Shown here: positions 1-8,103 of the stretch, in pieces
How the letters are laid out: each line of letters opens with the position of its first letter
How positions within the stretch are numbered: position 1 is the stretch's first letter
Assembly: GCF_028275055.1 (NCBI RefSeq)
Contig: NZ_JAQCNJ010000016.1
Coordinates: 1 to 56,516, forward strand
DNA length: 56,516 bases
Source: Haloplanus sp.
GTDB lineage: Archaea; Halobacteriota; Halobacteria; Halobacteriales; Haloferacaceae
Reading direction: 5' to 3'
Translations under genes and position numbers: made by a program
The notes under the pieces: model-generated
Database searches by the model: none
Told to the model about the DNA's origin: nothing
What the model saw: the letters and a program-made list of their open reading frames with translations, nothing else

Positions 1-842
1 TCGGCGATCATCTCGCCGCTGACGAGTTCCGGCGCCGGCGCGTTGGGAATGGACGCCGTCGTGATGACCACGTCCGACTCCGGAACGACCCGCCCCAGTT
101 CCTTGCGTTGTTGTTCGTAGAACTCCTCGCCCATCTCGACGGCGTACCCTTCATCGTCGCCCGACCCCTCCGTCTCTAGGTCGAGTTCGACGAAGTCGGC
201 GCCTAAACTCTCGACTTCCTGTTTCACCTCTAACCTGATGTCGTAGCCTCGGACGGACGCCCCGAGACGCTCGGCGGTCGAGATGGCTTTCAGTCCCGCG
301 ACGCCCGCCCCGATCACGAACGCCTCGGCGGGTTGGACGGTGCCGGCGGCGGTCATCTCCAACGGAAAGAGTTTGGGGAGGCGCTCGGCCGCCACCAGCG
401 TCGCCTTGTACCCGCCGACACTCGCCATCGACGACAGCACGTCCATACTCTGGGCGCGGCTGATCCGGGGCATGAACTCCAGTGCGAAGGCGCTAATCCG
501 GCGGTCACCCAGTTCCGCCCACGTCTCCTCTGCGAGGTCGTAGGGGCCGAGCGTACCGACCACGACCTGTCCCTCGCGGTAGGGGTCCATCGGCTGTTCT
601 GCGTTTGCCGCAAGCGCCCTGACCCGACAGATCACGTCCGCCCGCTCGAACACCGCCTCCCGGTCGTCAACGACCGTACACCCCACCTCACGGTACGCGT
701 CGTTCGACCACTCGGAGCCGACGCCCGCACCGCTCTCGACACACACGCCGACCCCCCGGTCGATCAAGTTCTTTGCCACATCCGGGATGAGTGCGACGCG
801 CGTCTCGTCGACCGCCGTCTCGCCCGGCACACCGACGATCAT
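1..842 (-). CDS. pntA: NAD(P) transhydrogenase subunit alpha (PntA), 3' end outside window
   Basis: Partial gene running off the left edge; about 280 N-terminal residues are present. Translating the minus strand from the ATG at 842 gives the start MIVGVPGET, then the family signature MPRISRAQSMD and the dinucleotide-binding stretch GAGVAGLKAI, all typical of the NAD(H)-binding alpha subunit of proton-translocating transhydrogenase (hydride transfer between NADH and NADP+ at the membrane). Alanine dehydrogenase is related, but the PRISRAQSMD motif favours PntA. The start is supported by GGAGG about 9 bases upstream. The other subunits (alpha-2 and beta) would be expected beyond the left edge. 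A TATA-like element on the minus strand at 987-993 is about 145 bases upstream, so the leader may be long. Confidence 0.9.
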   Translation of the reverse strand, partial: MIVGVPGETAVDETRVALIPDVAKNLIDRGVGVCVESGAGVGSEWSNDAYREVGCTVVDDREAVFERADVICRVRALAANAEQPMDPYREGQVVVGTLGPYDLAEETWAELGDRRISAFALEFMPRISRAQSMDVLSSMASVGGYKATLVAAERLPKLFPLEMTAAGTVQPAEAFVIGAGVAGLKAISTAERLGASVRGYDIRLEVKQEVESLGADFVELDLETEGSGDDEGYAVEMGEEFYEQQRKELGRVVPESDVVITTASIPNAPAPELVSGEMIA

Positions 843-1027
843 CCGTCGGTCCTCCGACCCGCAGGAGCCGCCGACGGGCGCGTCTCGCCCTGCCGGACAA
901 CGGCATCCCGACATCCGTTACCTCGTCCCATGGGTTCATACACCACGTGCGTGTGGGTCACATATCGTGGAATCTCGGAGTGTTCACATAAAATCTCGGT
1001 CGACCCCGGCCTCGGTCGCCGCCTCCC

Positions 1028-2266
1028 CTACTGCTCCTGTGCAGGTGCGAGGTCGTCGAGGTCGACTGACTGTTTGAGGAGCGCCTCCTTCTGGTCGGCG
1101 ACGACGCGCTCCTCTTTCATCAGTTTCTTGTAGGCGCTCTGGGGCGAGAGGTCGCCGATCAGAACGCCACCGACGAGTCTGCCGTTCTTGAACGCTAGCC
1201 GCCGCCACTCCGTCTCGGAGTATTTTCGTTCGCACTCGTCGTCGCCGATGGTCGGGTGGCCGAACGACAGGAACGGGAAGTCGAAGTGCGTGATCGAGTA
1301 CGAGGAGACAAACCGGAACGCCTCCGACTCGGGGGCGAGCATGTTCTTCGCGGCGATGGTCCCCTGTGCCTTTGCGCTGTCCCACGATCCGTTCTGTGCG
1401 CGTTCCCCGAGGATCGTGTCGTGGTACCGCGTGAGGTCGCCGGCGGCGAAGACGTCGTCGACGTTCGTTTGCATGTACTCGTCGACGAGAACGCCGTCGT
1501 CGACCGCGACGTCGGTTCCCTGTAGGATCTCGGTGTTGTAGTTCAGGCCGATGGCGACGCCAACGAAGTCGGCGTCGTAGCGGTCACCGTTGGGGTCGAT
1601 TGCCGCCGTGACGTGTCCGTCGTCGTCGGTTTCGAAGCGGTCGACACCGCTCTGAAACACCGGCTCGACCCCGCGTTCGCGCATCGCCTCGTGAAGGATC
1701 TCCGCGCCCTCCGTCGAGAGGGCGTAGCGCCACCAGCAGTCGCCGCGCATGAGATAGTTGGCGTCGACATCCTGTTCGCCACAGATGGCCGCGAGATCGA
1801 TCCCCAGCAACCCCGCCCCGACGACGACGCCCGTGTCGGCCGCCCCGGCGTCTTCGCGGATCTCCCGGGCGTCCTGGAACGTCCAGAAGTGGTGCACCCC
1901 CTCAGCCTCGCTGTTCTCGACCGGCAGTTCGGTCGGCGTCCCGCCCGTGGCGACGAGGAGTTTGTCGTACTCGATCGTGTCGTCCTCGTGGGTCCGGAGG
2001 CGGTGGGCGTCGGTGTCGATGTCGGTGATCAGCGTGTTGAGACGGAGGTCGATATCCCGTTCCTCGTACCACTCGGGTTCATGGATCGAGACGGGCATCT
2101 CGGGGAGTTTCCCCTTGGCGAACTCCTTGATCAGAATGCGGTTGTAGAGAGCCTCACCTTCGTCGGTGATGACGGTGATATCGGCGTCCTGCGCTTCGTC
2201 ACGGAGCGTCTCGGCGGCGGAGCTTCCGGCGATCCCGTCGCCGATTATCACATACGACTCGGTCAT
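1028..2266 (-). CDS. NAD(P)/FAD-dependent oxidoreductase (pyridine nucleotide-disulphide oxidoreductase fold)
   Basis: 412 residues. The N-terminus reads YVIIGDGIAGSSAAE, a GxGxxG FAD-binding Rossmann motif. The middle holds a second dinucleotide motif (VVVGAGLLGIDLA) for NAD(P)H, followed by the FAD-contacting stretch FAAGDLTRY. This architecture matches nitrite-reductase-like, rubredoxin-reductase-like or ferredoxin-reductase-like flavoproteins, and I see no redox-active CxxC disulphide. It probably passes electrons from NAD(P)H to a partner protein that is not identifiable here. It is divergent from the gene at 2373; a TATA-like ATTAA at about 2290-2297 lies some 25-30 bases upstream of the ATG, consistent with a leaderless transcript. 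Substrate unknown. Confidence 0.85.
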   Translation of the reverse strand: MTESYVIIGDGIAGSSAAETLRDEAQDADITVITDEGEALYNRILIKEFAKGKLPEMPVSIHEPEWYEERDIDLRLNTLITDIDTDAHRLRTHEDDTIEYDKLLVATGGTPTELPVENSEAEGVHHFWTFQDAREIREDAGAADTGVVVGAGLLGIDLAAICGEQDVDANYLMRGDCWWRYALSTEGAEILHEAMRERGVEPVFQSGVDRFETDDDGHVTAAIDPNGDRYDADFVGVAIGLNYNTEILQGTDVAVDDGVLVDEYMQTNVDDVFAAGDLTRYHDTILGERAQNGSWDSAKAQGTIAAKNMLAPESEAFRFVSSYSITHFDFPFLSFGHPTIGDDECERKYSETEWRRLAFKNGRLVGGVLIGDLSPQSAYKKLMKEERVVADQKEALLKQSVDLDDLAPAQEQ

Positions 2267-2372
2267 ATACCGTCCTTTGTGGGTGGGGGTTAATGTCGAT
2301 TGCTATCCGCGAAATTCGCCGCAATCCCCTCCCACCGGTAGCTTGAAGACCGGGGGGGTCCAACGGCCGGCG

Positions 2373-2972
2373 ATGAAACTCCGCCAGAACGTCCGACACT
2401 TCGCCGCCAAACAGGCGCTCACCATGCCGGTCGTCGGCGAGAAGGTCCGTGAGAAACTCGTTGGCCTCCATGTCGATGTCTTCGGCGAGAAGGCCGCCGA
2501 CGGCCGCCGCACAGAGCGCGAACCGCGCCTCGAGGCCTTCTTCGACCGAACGTTCGACACCTACGTCGACGCCCTCACCGCCGGATTCCCCGAGGCAGAG
2601 GCCCGTGAGATCACCCACATCCAGGCCAACTTCGAGTTCTACAACCACGGCTGGACCGAGATGATGGAGTTCCCGGCCGACGAACTGGAGGCCCACCACG
2701 ACCGTTACGGTGACTTTTTCGACCGACACGGCATCACCATCGCCGACCCACTCGGCGAGTACGGCGGCGACCTTCCCGACGCGCCGTCGACGCCCGAGCG
2801 ACTCGACGACCCTGTCCACCCACACGCGGAGGGCGGGTTCGCCGACGACGTCTACGTCGAGAACGGCGACGGGGAACCCGTCGTCGGTGGGTGTGAGGAA
2901 CCCGAGAACGTGGACGTGACCGCCGCCCCTGGTGTCGACGAGGACGACGGCGAGAACGAGGCCCAGGCCTAA
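2373..2972 (+). CDS. Conserved haloarchaeal protein (probably DUF6149 family)
   Basis: 199 residues starting MKLRQNVRHF. It is soluble, very acidic and has no signal peptide or membrane segment. The first 130 residues look helical; a central stretch (around HIQANFEFYNHGWTEMMEF) is rich in aromatic residues, Asn and His. The C-terminal 70 residues are a poorly ordered Asp/Glu/Gly/Pro-rich tail ending at TAA. I recognise it as a haloarchaeal family of unknown function, DUF6149 from memory. The ATG at 2373 is preferred over upstream in-frame codons because a TATA-like CTTGAAG lies at about 2341-2347, 26-32 bases upstream. Its stop overlaps the convergent gene's stop in the tetranucleotide CTAA (2969-2972). 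Confidence 0.75.
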   Translation: MKLRQNVRHFAAKQALTMPVVGEKVREKLVGLHVDVFGEKAADGRRTEREPRLEAFFDRTFDTYVDALTAGFPEAEAREITHIQANFEFYNHGWTEMMEFPADELEAHHDRYGDFFDRHGITIADPLGEYGGDLPDAPSTPERLDDPVHPHAEGGFADDVYVENGDGEPVVGGCEEPENVDVTAAPGVDEDDGENEAQA

Positions 2973-4279
2973 CCCTCGGCGAACAGATCCGCACACTCGA
3001 ACCCCGCGACGACCCCGCCGTTGAGACTCCGCTCGGGGTACTGTGCCCGACTCGCCATCCCGGCGTAGTAGACGCCCTCGGCCACCGCCTCGCTCAGGTC
3101 GTACGGCACCACCATCTCAAGGTAGCCACGCTCGTACACCGGCGCGACCCGTGGGTTGCGCGCCACGCGGAACTCCTCGACCGACGACCGGCCGAACCCC
3201 GGAAACATCTCTTCGATCTCCGAAAGCCACGACTCGCGCAGGGCCGCGTCGTCCATCTGCCACACCGCCTCGTTCCGGTCCTGAACGTAGCTCGCAACGT
3301 AGAGTAGATGATCGCCGCCGTATCGCTCCGGCGGTACGAAGTTCGTGTGTTCGATCAGCGCGCCAAAGGGCGCGTCGTGGGCGACGTTGAGCCAGTACGT
3401 TTCGGTCAGCGGTTCGGCCATCGTCACCACGGCACACACCGCCCCCTGGAAGTCGATGTCGCAGGTGTAGCCCGTCAACTCCTCCAAAACGTTCGGCATC
3501 GTCGCGACGACGACACCATCGGTCGGTCGCGTCTCAGTCCCATCGCCGGTCTCGACGGTGAGCGACTCGACGGTCTTCCCCTGTATCCCGAGGCCGGTCA
3601 CGCGAGCGCCCGTCCGGACGTTCTCGCGACCCACAGCCTCGACGAGGGCGTCGATCAGCGTCGCGAACCCACCGTCGAAGTAGCCGAGGATCTCGCCGCG
3701 TAGGAGGTCACGTTCCCCACGGAATTTGATGCGGCCCAACAGCCACGCCGCGCTCACCTCCTCCTTTCGGTCGCCGAACTTGGCATCCAACAGCGGTTCG
3801 AAAAAGTTCTCGTAGACACCACGGGTCGTGTGGTCCAACAGAAACTCCTTGATCGGGACGGTCTCGAAGTCGGCTAGGTCGTCGTATGTGTCGAACCGTG
3901 GGCGGCCACCTCTGACGTCGACCTCGAGGGTCAGCAGGCCAAGCCGGAACGTATCGTACAGGCTCAGATGCGGGTACGCGGCGATCTGTGGCAGGGTGTC
4001 GAGGGGATGGACGACCCCGTCGACGTAGTAGGCGTTCTTGCCGATCAGCCACTCTACCCGATCGTCGAGCCCCAACTCCTCGGCCAACTCGACGATGGTT
4101 TCCTCGGACTTCGAGAGGTGGTGATAGAACTGCTCGATATCGTCTCCCGCCGTCCCGTACGTCGCGGCCAACCCTCCGATGTCGTCGCTCGCCTCTATCA
4201 CCGTCACCTCGTAGCCGTGGTCTTGGAGTCGGTAGGCGGCGGCCAGTCCCGCGATACCACCACCGACAACGTGGATCAT
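2969..4279 (-). CDS. FAD-dependent amine oxidase / protoporphyrinogen-oxidase-like flavoprotein
   Basis: 436 residues. It begins directly with the FAD-binding motif MIHVVGGGIAGLAAAYRL and the adjacent IEASDDIGGLA segment typical of the flavin amine oxidase/phytoene desaturase/protoporphyrinogen oxidase superfamily. The C-terminus has the matching second FAD motif (YYAGMASRAQYPERSLNGGVVAG). It resembles NAD(P)/FAD proteins near sugar or lipid metabolism genes in archaea, but the substrate cannot be read from sequence. The same frame stays open for 64 codons upstream to 4471; the family fold begins at this methionine, so 4279 is the better start. It follows gatD on the same strand with a 205-base gap. 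Confidence 0.8.
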   Translation of the reverse strand: MIHVVGGGIAGLAAAYRLQDHGYEVTVIEASDDIGGLAATYGTAGDDIEQFYHHLSKSEETIVELAEELGLDDRVEWLIGKNAYYVDGVVHPLDTLPQIAAYPHLSLYDTFRLGLLTLEVDVRGGRPRFDTYDDLADFETVPIKEFLLDHTTRGVYENFFEPLLDAKFGDRKEEVSAAWLLGRIKFRGERDLLRGEILGYFDGGFATLIDALVEAVGRENVRTGARVTGLGIQGKTVESLTVETGDGTETRPTDGVVVATMPNVLEELTGYTCDIDFQGAVCAVVTMAEPLTETYWLNVAHDAPFGALIEHTNFVPPERYGGDHLLYVASYVQDRNEAVWQMDDAALRESWLSEIEEMFPGFGRSSVEEFRVARNPRVAPVYERGYLEMVVPYDLSEAVAEGVYYAGMASRAQYPERSLNGGVVAGFECADLFAEG

Positions 4280-4484
4280 ACCACCTCTGTGCCGGGCAGG
4301 AGCAAGTGGATTGTGGTCGACCGTAGCTCGGAACTGCTCGGACGCACAGACAGCCTGACGCTCCGACGCGTCCGCCCCGTTCCGGACGACACGCACCGTC
4401 TTGTCTGTGACGACCCCCGAGCGGTCGTCCGTTCCACTGTCGGCAACGGACACCGCCACGTTCCGTGGCAACGGGGCATCCCTC

Positions 4485-5729
4485 TCAGAGCCACGGCACC
4501 GATCGCTCCTGTAGTTCCCCGGCCAGCGACTCCTGCATCGCGGCCGCGGGATCCGATCGGTTCGCCAACACCCACATCAGTTTCGCCGTCGCCGTCTCCG
4601 GCAACGTGTCGCCGGCCTCCACGACGCCCGCCCCGAGTAGGTCCCGGCCGGTGTCGTACACCCGGTCACAGACGCGGCCGTCGAGACACTGGCTCGTCAT
4701 CGCGACGACCGTCCCGTCGTCGACGAGGGCCTCGATCCGGTCGATCCAACCGGTTGCGACGTGGCCCAGTCCCGTCCCTTCGATCACGACGCCCGCGGCG
4801 TCGTCGAGGTAGGCAAGCGCAGCGGGGTCCATTCCGGGCGTGAACTTGATGAGTTCGACCCCCGTCTCCAACCCGGGGGCGAGAACGAGGTCCGTCCCGC
4901 CACGCTCCGGGCCGTCACGCCGGAACGAGACCGTCTCGCTCCCGTAGTCGACGCGACCCACCGGCTCTGCTCCGACCGTCTCGAAGGCGTCGCGACGCGA
5001 GGTGTGGTTCTTGCGGACGCGGGTAGCACGGTGGAGCGCACAGGCGTCATCGCTCCCCGACTCGTGCATGCAGACGAGTACGTCCGCCCGGTCGCTTTTG
5101 GCCGCCTCCACGGCACACACCGCGTTCATCACGTTGTCGCTTGAGGGTCGATCCGCCGAGCGCTGGCTCCCCGTGAACACGACCGGGACGGGCGTGTCGA
5201 GCATGAACGCGAGCGCCGACGCCGTGTACTGCATCGTGTCGGTGCCGTGCATGACGACGACGCCGTCCGCGCCGGCCGCGACCTCCTCGCGAACGGCTTC
5301 CCCGAGATCCTGCCACACGCCCGGCGTCATGTTCTCCGAGAGAATGTTGGCGACGACACGGCCGCGGTAGTTGGCCCGCCCAGCGAGGTCCGGCACCGCA
5401 CGCAGGACGTCCTCAGCGTCGAACTGTGCCGTCACCGCGCCGGTGCGGTAGTCGACGGTTGAGGCGATGGTCCCGCCGGTCGAGATGAGCGAGACGGTGG
5501 GGAGGTCGTCGTCGAACTCAATCGTCGACTCGCCGTCGCCGCCGCTACGCCCGTCCACGTCGTGGACGCCCCGTTCCAGCACCTCGATATCGGCGTCGCC
5601 GCGGTCGATGCCGACGTTGTAACCGCCGGGTAGCTTCACGACGAAATGCTCGGCCGTGGTCGAAGGCATGAGCACGCCCTCGTTCTCAACGCCGCCGCGT
5701 TCGACGCGGACACGGTCCCCTGGGTTCAT
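4485..5729 (-). CDS. gatD: Glu-tRNA(Gln) amidotransferase subunit D
   Basis: 414 residues, the normal length for archaeal GatD. An N-terminal AnPRT-like beta-barrel (residues 1-70) precedes an L-asparaginase domain with the signature VSLISTGGTIAS (about 79-90, nucleophile Thr87) and the second catalytic motif MHGTDTMQYTA. In the archaeal GatDE complex it releases ammonia from glutamine, which GatE uses to convert Glu-tRNA(Gln) to Gln-tRNA(Gln). The N-terminal barrel separates it from ordinary asparaginase. gatE is not in this window. An 8-bp inverted repeat (5746-5767) brackets a TATA-like TTCAAG about 26-31 bases before the ATG. Confidence 0.93.
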   Translation of the reverse strand: MNPGDRVRVERGGVENEGVLMPSTTAEHFVVKLPGGYNVGIDRGDADIEVLERGVHDVDGRSGGDGESTIEFDDDLPTVSLISTGGTIASTVDYRTGAVTAQFDAEDVLRAVPDLAGRANYRGRVVANILSENMTPGVWQDLGEAVREEVAAGADGVVVMHGTDTMQYTASALAFMLDTPVPVVFTGSQRSADRPSSDNVMNAVCAVEAAKSDRADVLVCMHESGSDDACALHRATRVRKNHTSRRDAFETVGAEPVGRVDYGSETVSFRRDGPERGGTDLVLAPGLETGVELIKFTPGMDPAALAYLDDAAGVVIEGTGLGHVATGWIDRIEALVDDGTVVAMTSQCLDGRVCDRVYDTGRDLLGAGVVEAGDTLPETATAKLMWVLANRSDPAAAMQESLAGELQERSVPWL

Positions 5730-5745
5730 GCGGCGAGGTACCTGC

Positions 5746-5767
5746 CGGGTGGACTTGAATCCACCCG
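5746..5767. promoter_or_regulatory. 8-bp inverted repeat over the gatD promoter region
   Basis: Arms CGGGTGGA (5746-5753) and TCCACCCG (5760-5767) enclose 6 bases. On the minus strand the enclosed and flanking bases read TTCAAG, positioned like a TATA box for a leaderless gatD start at 5729. It could be an operator or chance; an 8-bp arm somewhere in a gap of this size is not very rare. Confidence 0.3.
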
Positions 5768-5811
5768 TTGCGGGGCGCAAGCCACTTGACCGTCGCCCCC
5801 TCAGTCGGGGT

Positions 5812-6258
5812 ATGAGACGACGCGAATCGACGGCCGACGCCGAACAGGCCGACGGATCGACCGGCGGTCGCTCTTGGTTTGGACTCCGCGGCCGCATTCG
5901 GGGACTGTTCTCCATCCGACCCTTTCTTCTTGCACTCGTTCTCTCGACCGTTGGCCTCGTCGTTGGCGGGAGTGTCCCCGTTATCGGCGTTGCCGGCCGC
6001 TTTCTCGGCATCGCGGTCGCTGGGTTCGTTCTCGCGATCGTCTGGTCGACACGACGCTACGCCGAGGCCGGCCTCGCCGGTGCGCTCGTCGCCGGGTTCG
6101 GGTTCGTGTTGTCCTCGCTCGTCACGCCGCTGTTCCCGGTCGTCGCGGAGTACGGCGTTCAGGTCGCCGGTATCGGTACGACCGCCGGCTCGGTCGCGGC
6201 GTTTCTCGGGCATTATCTCGGGCGTGACCTGCGGGCCGGAGTGACCCAAGAGCTGTAG
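5812..6258 (+). CDS. Hypothetical membrane protein
   Basis: 148 residues. A charged N-terminal tail of about 35 residues (MRRRESTADAEQ...) is followed by four likely transmembrane helices: about 38-58 (FLLALVLSTVGLVVGGSV), 60-80, 87-108 and 115-138. The C-terminus is short and polar. The alternating Gly/Ala/Val helices suggest a small helical-bundle membrane protein; I do not recognise the family. The ATG at 5812 has a TATA-like CTTGAC 23-28 bases upstream. It is divergent from gatD and convergent with the regulator gene ending at 6260, one base after its stop. Confidence 0.7.
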   Translation: MRRRESTADAEQADGSTGGRSWFGLRGRIRGLFSIRPFLLALVLSTVGLVVGGSVPVIGVAGRFLGIAVAGFVLAIVWSTRRYAEAGLAGALVAGFGFVLSSLVTPLFPVVAEYGVQVAGIGTTAGSVAAFLGHYLGRDLRAGVTQEL

Positions 6259-6259
6259 C

Positions 6260-6913
6260 TTACTGCAGTCGCCACTCGCCGTCCATCCGGCCGACCAGAC
6301 CGCGATCCGCGAGGGTGTTGAGCGCCCCGCGGACGGCGTTTGGCGATGCGTCTGCCGCCTCCGCAACCTCCTCGGTCGTCCGTGCACCCGTCGCCACGGC
6401 CGCGAGCACCTCGGCGTGGAACCGACTGTCCGCATCGACCCCGAGATGGTCGGTCAGCCGGTCCAACACCTCCGTGATCCGACCGTACACCCACCGCTGG
6501 GCCAATGAGAGTTCGTCCTCGAGGGTCTGTAACCGGTCGAACGCCTCCGCGAGGTCGTCTACCTCGTCGTCGGCGGTCCCCGGCGCGTCCAGCGAGACGT
6601 GCCGACACTGGCCGTCCATATCGAGACTGGCACTCGCGGGGTAGGCGCTCTTTGTTCCGAACCCGTACGGCGAGACGCTCACCTCCAACCGGAGGTTGCG
6701 CGAGATGTGGAAGTACTTCCGCCGTTGCTCGTCGGTGTGACTCTCAACGAGGCCGGCCTCCTCCAGTTTCTGCAGGTGGTCGATCACCGCCTTCGGGCTG
6801 ACCCCAAGATACTCGCTGATCTCGGTGACGTAGCAGGGTTTCCGTGCCAAAAGTCGAAGGATGCGCCGGCGGTTCTCGTTGCCGAGGAGATCGAGCAGTA
6901 CCGCCGAGTCCAT
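6260..6913 (-). CDS. ArsR-family winged-helix transcriptional regulator
   Basis: 217 residues. The N-terminal 75 residues form a winged HTH typical of haloarchaeal ArsR-like regulators (start MDSAVLLDLLGNENRRRILR, then VTEISEYLGVSPKAVIDHLQKLEEAGLV). A central acidic region and a predicted helix around residues 120-160 are followed by a second short HTH-like segment at the C-terminus (TTEEVAEAADASPNAVRGALNTLADRGLV), so the protein may carry two DNA-binding modules. No membrane segment. The start is supported by a TATA box (GTTATATGC on the minus strand, 6935-6943) about 25 bases upstream. Targets unknown; the nearest candidate is the divergent nitroreductase 530 bases away. Confidence 0.85.
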   Translation of the reverse strand: MDSAVLLDLLGNENRRRILRLLARKPCYVTEISEYLGVSPKAVIDHLQKLEEAGLVESHTDEQRRKYFHISRNLRLEVSVSPYGFGTKSAYPASASLDMDGQCRHVSLDAPGTADDEVDDLAEAFDRLQTLEDELSLAQRWVYGRITEVLDRLTDHLGVDADSRFHAEVLAAVATGARTTEEVAEAADASPNAVRGALNTLADRGLVGRMDGEWRLQ

Positions 6914-7442
6914 GACGTCAGGTAAACGATGGATGCATATAACGACTGTGTATGCCGGAACCGGCCGGTACTGCCGGCCACCGGAGCGGGTGCCCCGGCC
7001 CGTGTGCTGGTGTCGCCGTGTCTCCCGACGAAGTAGAGCAACGACCGGGGCGTCTCCACGATCACTGGGGGTGGTCCCGTTCTCGGCATCCTCGGTTTCC
7101 CCGTGGCGATAAACCGGGCACGGCTCGTTCTGGCGAACGACCCGGCGGCGTTCCGGCACACTGGGGTGGCCCGGAACGACATGGTTGCGGTGTAGACCAC
7201 GTGCTCTCTGCCGGAGTGACCGGCGAGACCACCGTCACAGACGGGTCACTCGGGACGACCAACGAACCCTGCACGTTCACGATCAATCCGCGGGAACGTC
7301 CGCTGGGTAGCGCCGCTGAGCCCGTTTTCGGCCGGTCGCCAGCCCTGTGATTCGTCCGGTATCGAGACGTGATACCGACCCCCAGCCGGCGAGTTCAGCC
7401 GGCTTCACCCGGTTCTTGCCCGCCGAAACCGTACCGTCCTTG
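6914..7442. other. 529-base intergenic region with several short inverted repeats
   Basis: Lies between the divergently transcribed ArsR regulator and nitroreductase genes. Apart from the regulator's TATA box at 6935-6943 it holds a 6-bp hairpin (6963-6979, arms GGCCGG/CCGGCC) and two hairpins near the nitroreductase start (7357-7377 and 7384-7404). Short open frames exist on both strands, but none has haloarchaeal composition or a recognisable domain. No tRNA-like fold was found. Confidence 0.5.
7357..7404 (+). promoter_or_regulatory. Two adjacent hairpins upstream of the nitroreductase gene
   Basis: First hairpin: arms CGGTATC (7357-7363) and GATACCG (7371-7377). Second: arms AGCCGGC (7384-7390) and GCCGGCT (7398-7404). 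They end 38 bases before the ATG at 7443. Either could be a regulator-binding site or a structured leader; no clear TATA box separates the two possibilities. Confidence 0.3.
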
Positions 7443-8102
7443 ATGGAGTTCACAGACCTCACCCGAACCCGCAGATCGGTCCACCAGTACGCCGACACCG
7501 ACATCGACGACGAGACGCTCGTTGCCGTTTTCGAGGATGTCCGGCGTACACCCTCCTCGTTCAACCTCCAGCCATGGGAGTTTCTCGTCGTCCGCGGTGA
7601 CGACCTAGAACGGCTCCGGTCGGTGGCGTACGGACAGGAACACGTCACCGACGCGGCGGCCGCCGTTGTCGTTCTCGGGACGCTCGACCCCAGCGACCAC
7701 GCCGAACGTGTCACCACAGATCTGTTGGAAAAAGGGTATCTCCCGGACGAGGCGGCCGCCGAGGCCCGTCTCGACACCGTCGATGGCCTCGCGGATGCCG
7801 ACGACGAGACACGGCGCGTCTGGACGGTCCAGAGCTGCTCGCTCGCCGCGATGACGCTCATGTACGCCGCGTGGGACCGTGGCATCGCCTCCTGCCCGAT
7901 GGGTGGGTTCGACGCCGATGCCCTTCGCTCGGAGTTCGGCGTCCCCGATGACTACGACCCCGTACTGCTCGTCACGCTTGGCTACCCCGCCGCCGACGCC
8001 GCCGACATCGAACGCGACCGGAAGTTCCGGCGTGACACCGAGGAGGTCGTCCACCTCGACGAGTTCGACCCCGCCGCCCGCGGGCCGCCGGCCGACGATT
8101 AA
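7443..8102 (+). CDS. Nitroreductase-family FMN oxidoreductase
   Basis: 219 residues, standard length for the family. The start MEFTDLTRTRRSVHQYAD carries the basic RRS FMN-phosphate-binding motif. It is followed by RTPSSFNLQPWEFLVV, the canonical PSSxNxQPW flavin-site stretch, and a C-terminal DRKFRRDTEEVVHLDEF tail. These NAD(P)H-dependent FMN enzymes act as dimers on nitro compounds, quinones or related substrates; the physiological substrate is unknown. It is convergent with the KaiC-like gene (one base between stop codons). Two hairpins upstream may be regulatory. Confidence 0.9.
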   Translation: MEFTDLTRTRRSVHQYADTDIDDETLVAVFEDVRRTPSSFNLQPWEFLVVRGDDLERLRSVAYGQEHVTDAAAAVVVLGTLDPSDHAERVTTDLLEKGYLPDEAAAEARLDTVDGLADADDETRRVWTVQSCSLAAMTLMYAAWDRGIASCPMGGFDADALRSEFGVPDDYDPVLLVTLGYPAADAADIERDRKFRRDTEEVVHLDEFDPAARGPPADD

Positions 8103-8103
8103 C

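Noticed and set aside
4280-4471. 64-residue N-terminal extension of the amine-oxidase-type gene
   Set aside because: The FAD-binding motif begins at the internal methionine at 4279 as in the family; the extension has no recognisable sequence.
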